From the NCBI GenBank assembly GCA_030619405.1, contig JAUXBK010000177.1, positions 1-5,718 on the forward strand: a stretch of 5,718 nucleotides of DNA, written 5' to 3'. This stretch comes from Sedimenticola sp. Its GTDB lineage: Bacteria; Pseudomonadota; Gammaproteobacteria; Chromatiales; Chromatiaceae. Both the position numbers and the translations under genes were made by a program. The notes under the pieces were generated by a model. That model searched no databases. It worked only from the letters and a program-made list of their open reading frames with translations, and was not told the DNA's origin. Shown piece by piece: positions 5,638-5,718 of this stretch (its first letter is position 1; every line of letters begins with the position of its first letter).

Positions 5638-5718
5638 GGTATTAGGTACCAGGTACTAGGTACGAGGTACTAGGTACGAGGTACTAGGTACGAGGTACTA
5701 GGTACGAGGTACTAGGTA
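5638..5718. repeat. Tandem repeat, 7-bp unit GGTACNA in 14-bp higher-order units
   Basis: Eleven complete 7-bp units plus GGTA run without a gap to the window edge. Unit 1 is GGTATTA and unit 2 is GGTACCA. From unit 3 on, GGTACTA and GGTACGA alternate strictly, making a 14-bp period. Most units contain the self-complementary GTAC, so both strands could fold. The array starts 5 nt after the aorB stop codon and its right end is not seen. It is non-coding as far as can be judged. Confidence 0.95.

Noticed and set aside
5638..5718. CRISPR array
   Set aside because: The repeats are contiguous 7-bp units with no spacers.

Overview
The window looks like chromosomal DNA from a GC-rich proteobacterium, most likely a gamma- or betaproteobacterium with a facultatively anaerobic or sulfur/aromatic-type metabolism. 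This is inferred from codon use and from the AorAB-type aldehyde oxidoreductase, which is best known from Aromatoleum/Thauera relatives. No rRNA, tRNA, transposase or CRISPR array is visible.

Layout: positions 1-270 are AT-richer and hold no convincing gene. They contain a terminator-like hairpin reading rightward (about 159-186), a tandem CTTTGCGC duplication and an AT-rich inverted repeat just past moeA. From 3100 down to 271 on the minus strand lies a tight three-gene operon: a TupB-type tungstate permease, a TupC-type ATPase overlapping it by 4 nt (GTGA), and a molybdopterin molybdenumtransferase (moeA). Positions 3101-3290 form a divergent intergenic region with a perfect TATAAT on the minus strand and several short inverted repeats. 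From 3291 to 5632 on the plus strand lie aorA (16-Cys, four-cluster ferredoxin subunit) and aorB (tungsten aldehyde:ferredoxin oxidoreductase catalytic subunit), 14 nt apart. From 5638 to the right edge runs a 7-bp/14-bp tandem repeat.

The genes fit together as a tungsten-enzyme module. TupBC would import tungstate, MoeA would insert the metal into molybdopterin, AorB would carry the tungstopterin and interconvert aldehydes and carboxylic acids, and AorA would move the electrons. Two expected partners are not in the window: the tungstate-binding protein TupA, which usually sits beside tupB, and the FAD/NAD(H) subunit AorC, which follows aorB in Aromatoleum-type operons. The tandem repeat begins 5 nt after the aorB stop codon, where aorC might have been expected.

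The gene families are well known. The points of interest are the divergent pairing of supply and enzyme genes, the missing partners, the shared regulatory gap and the repeat tract.
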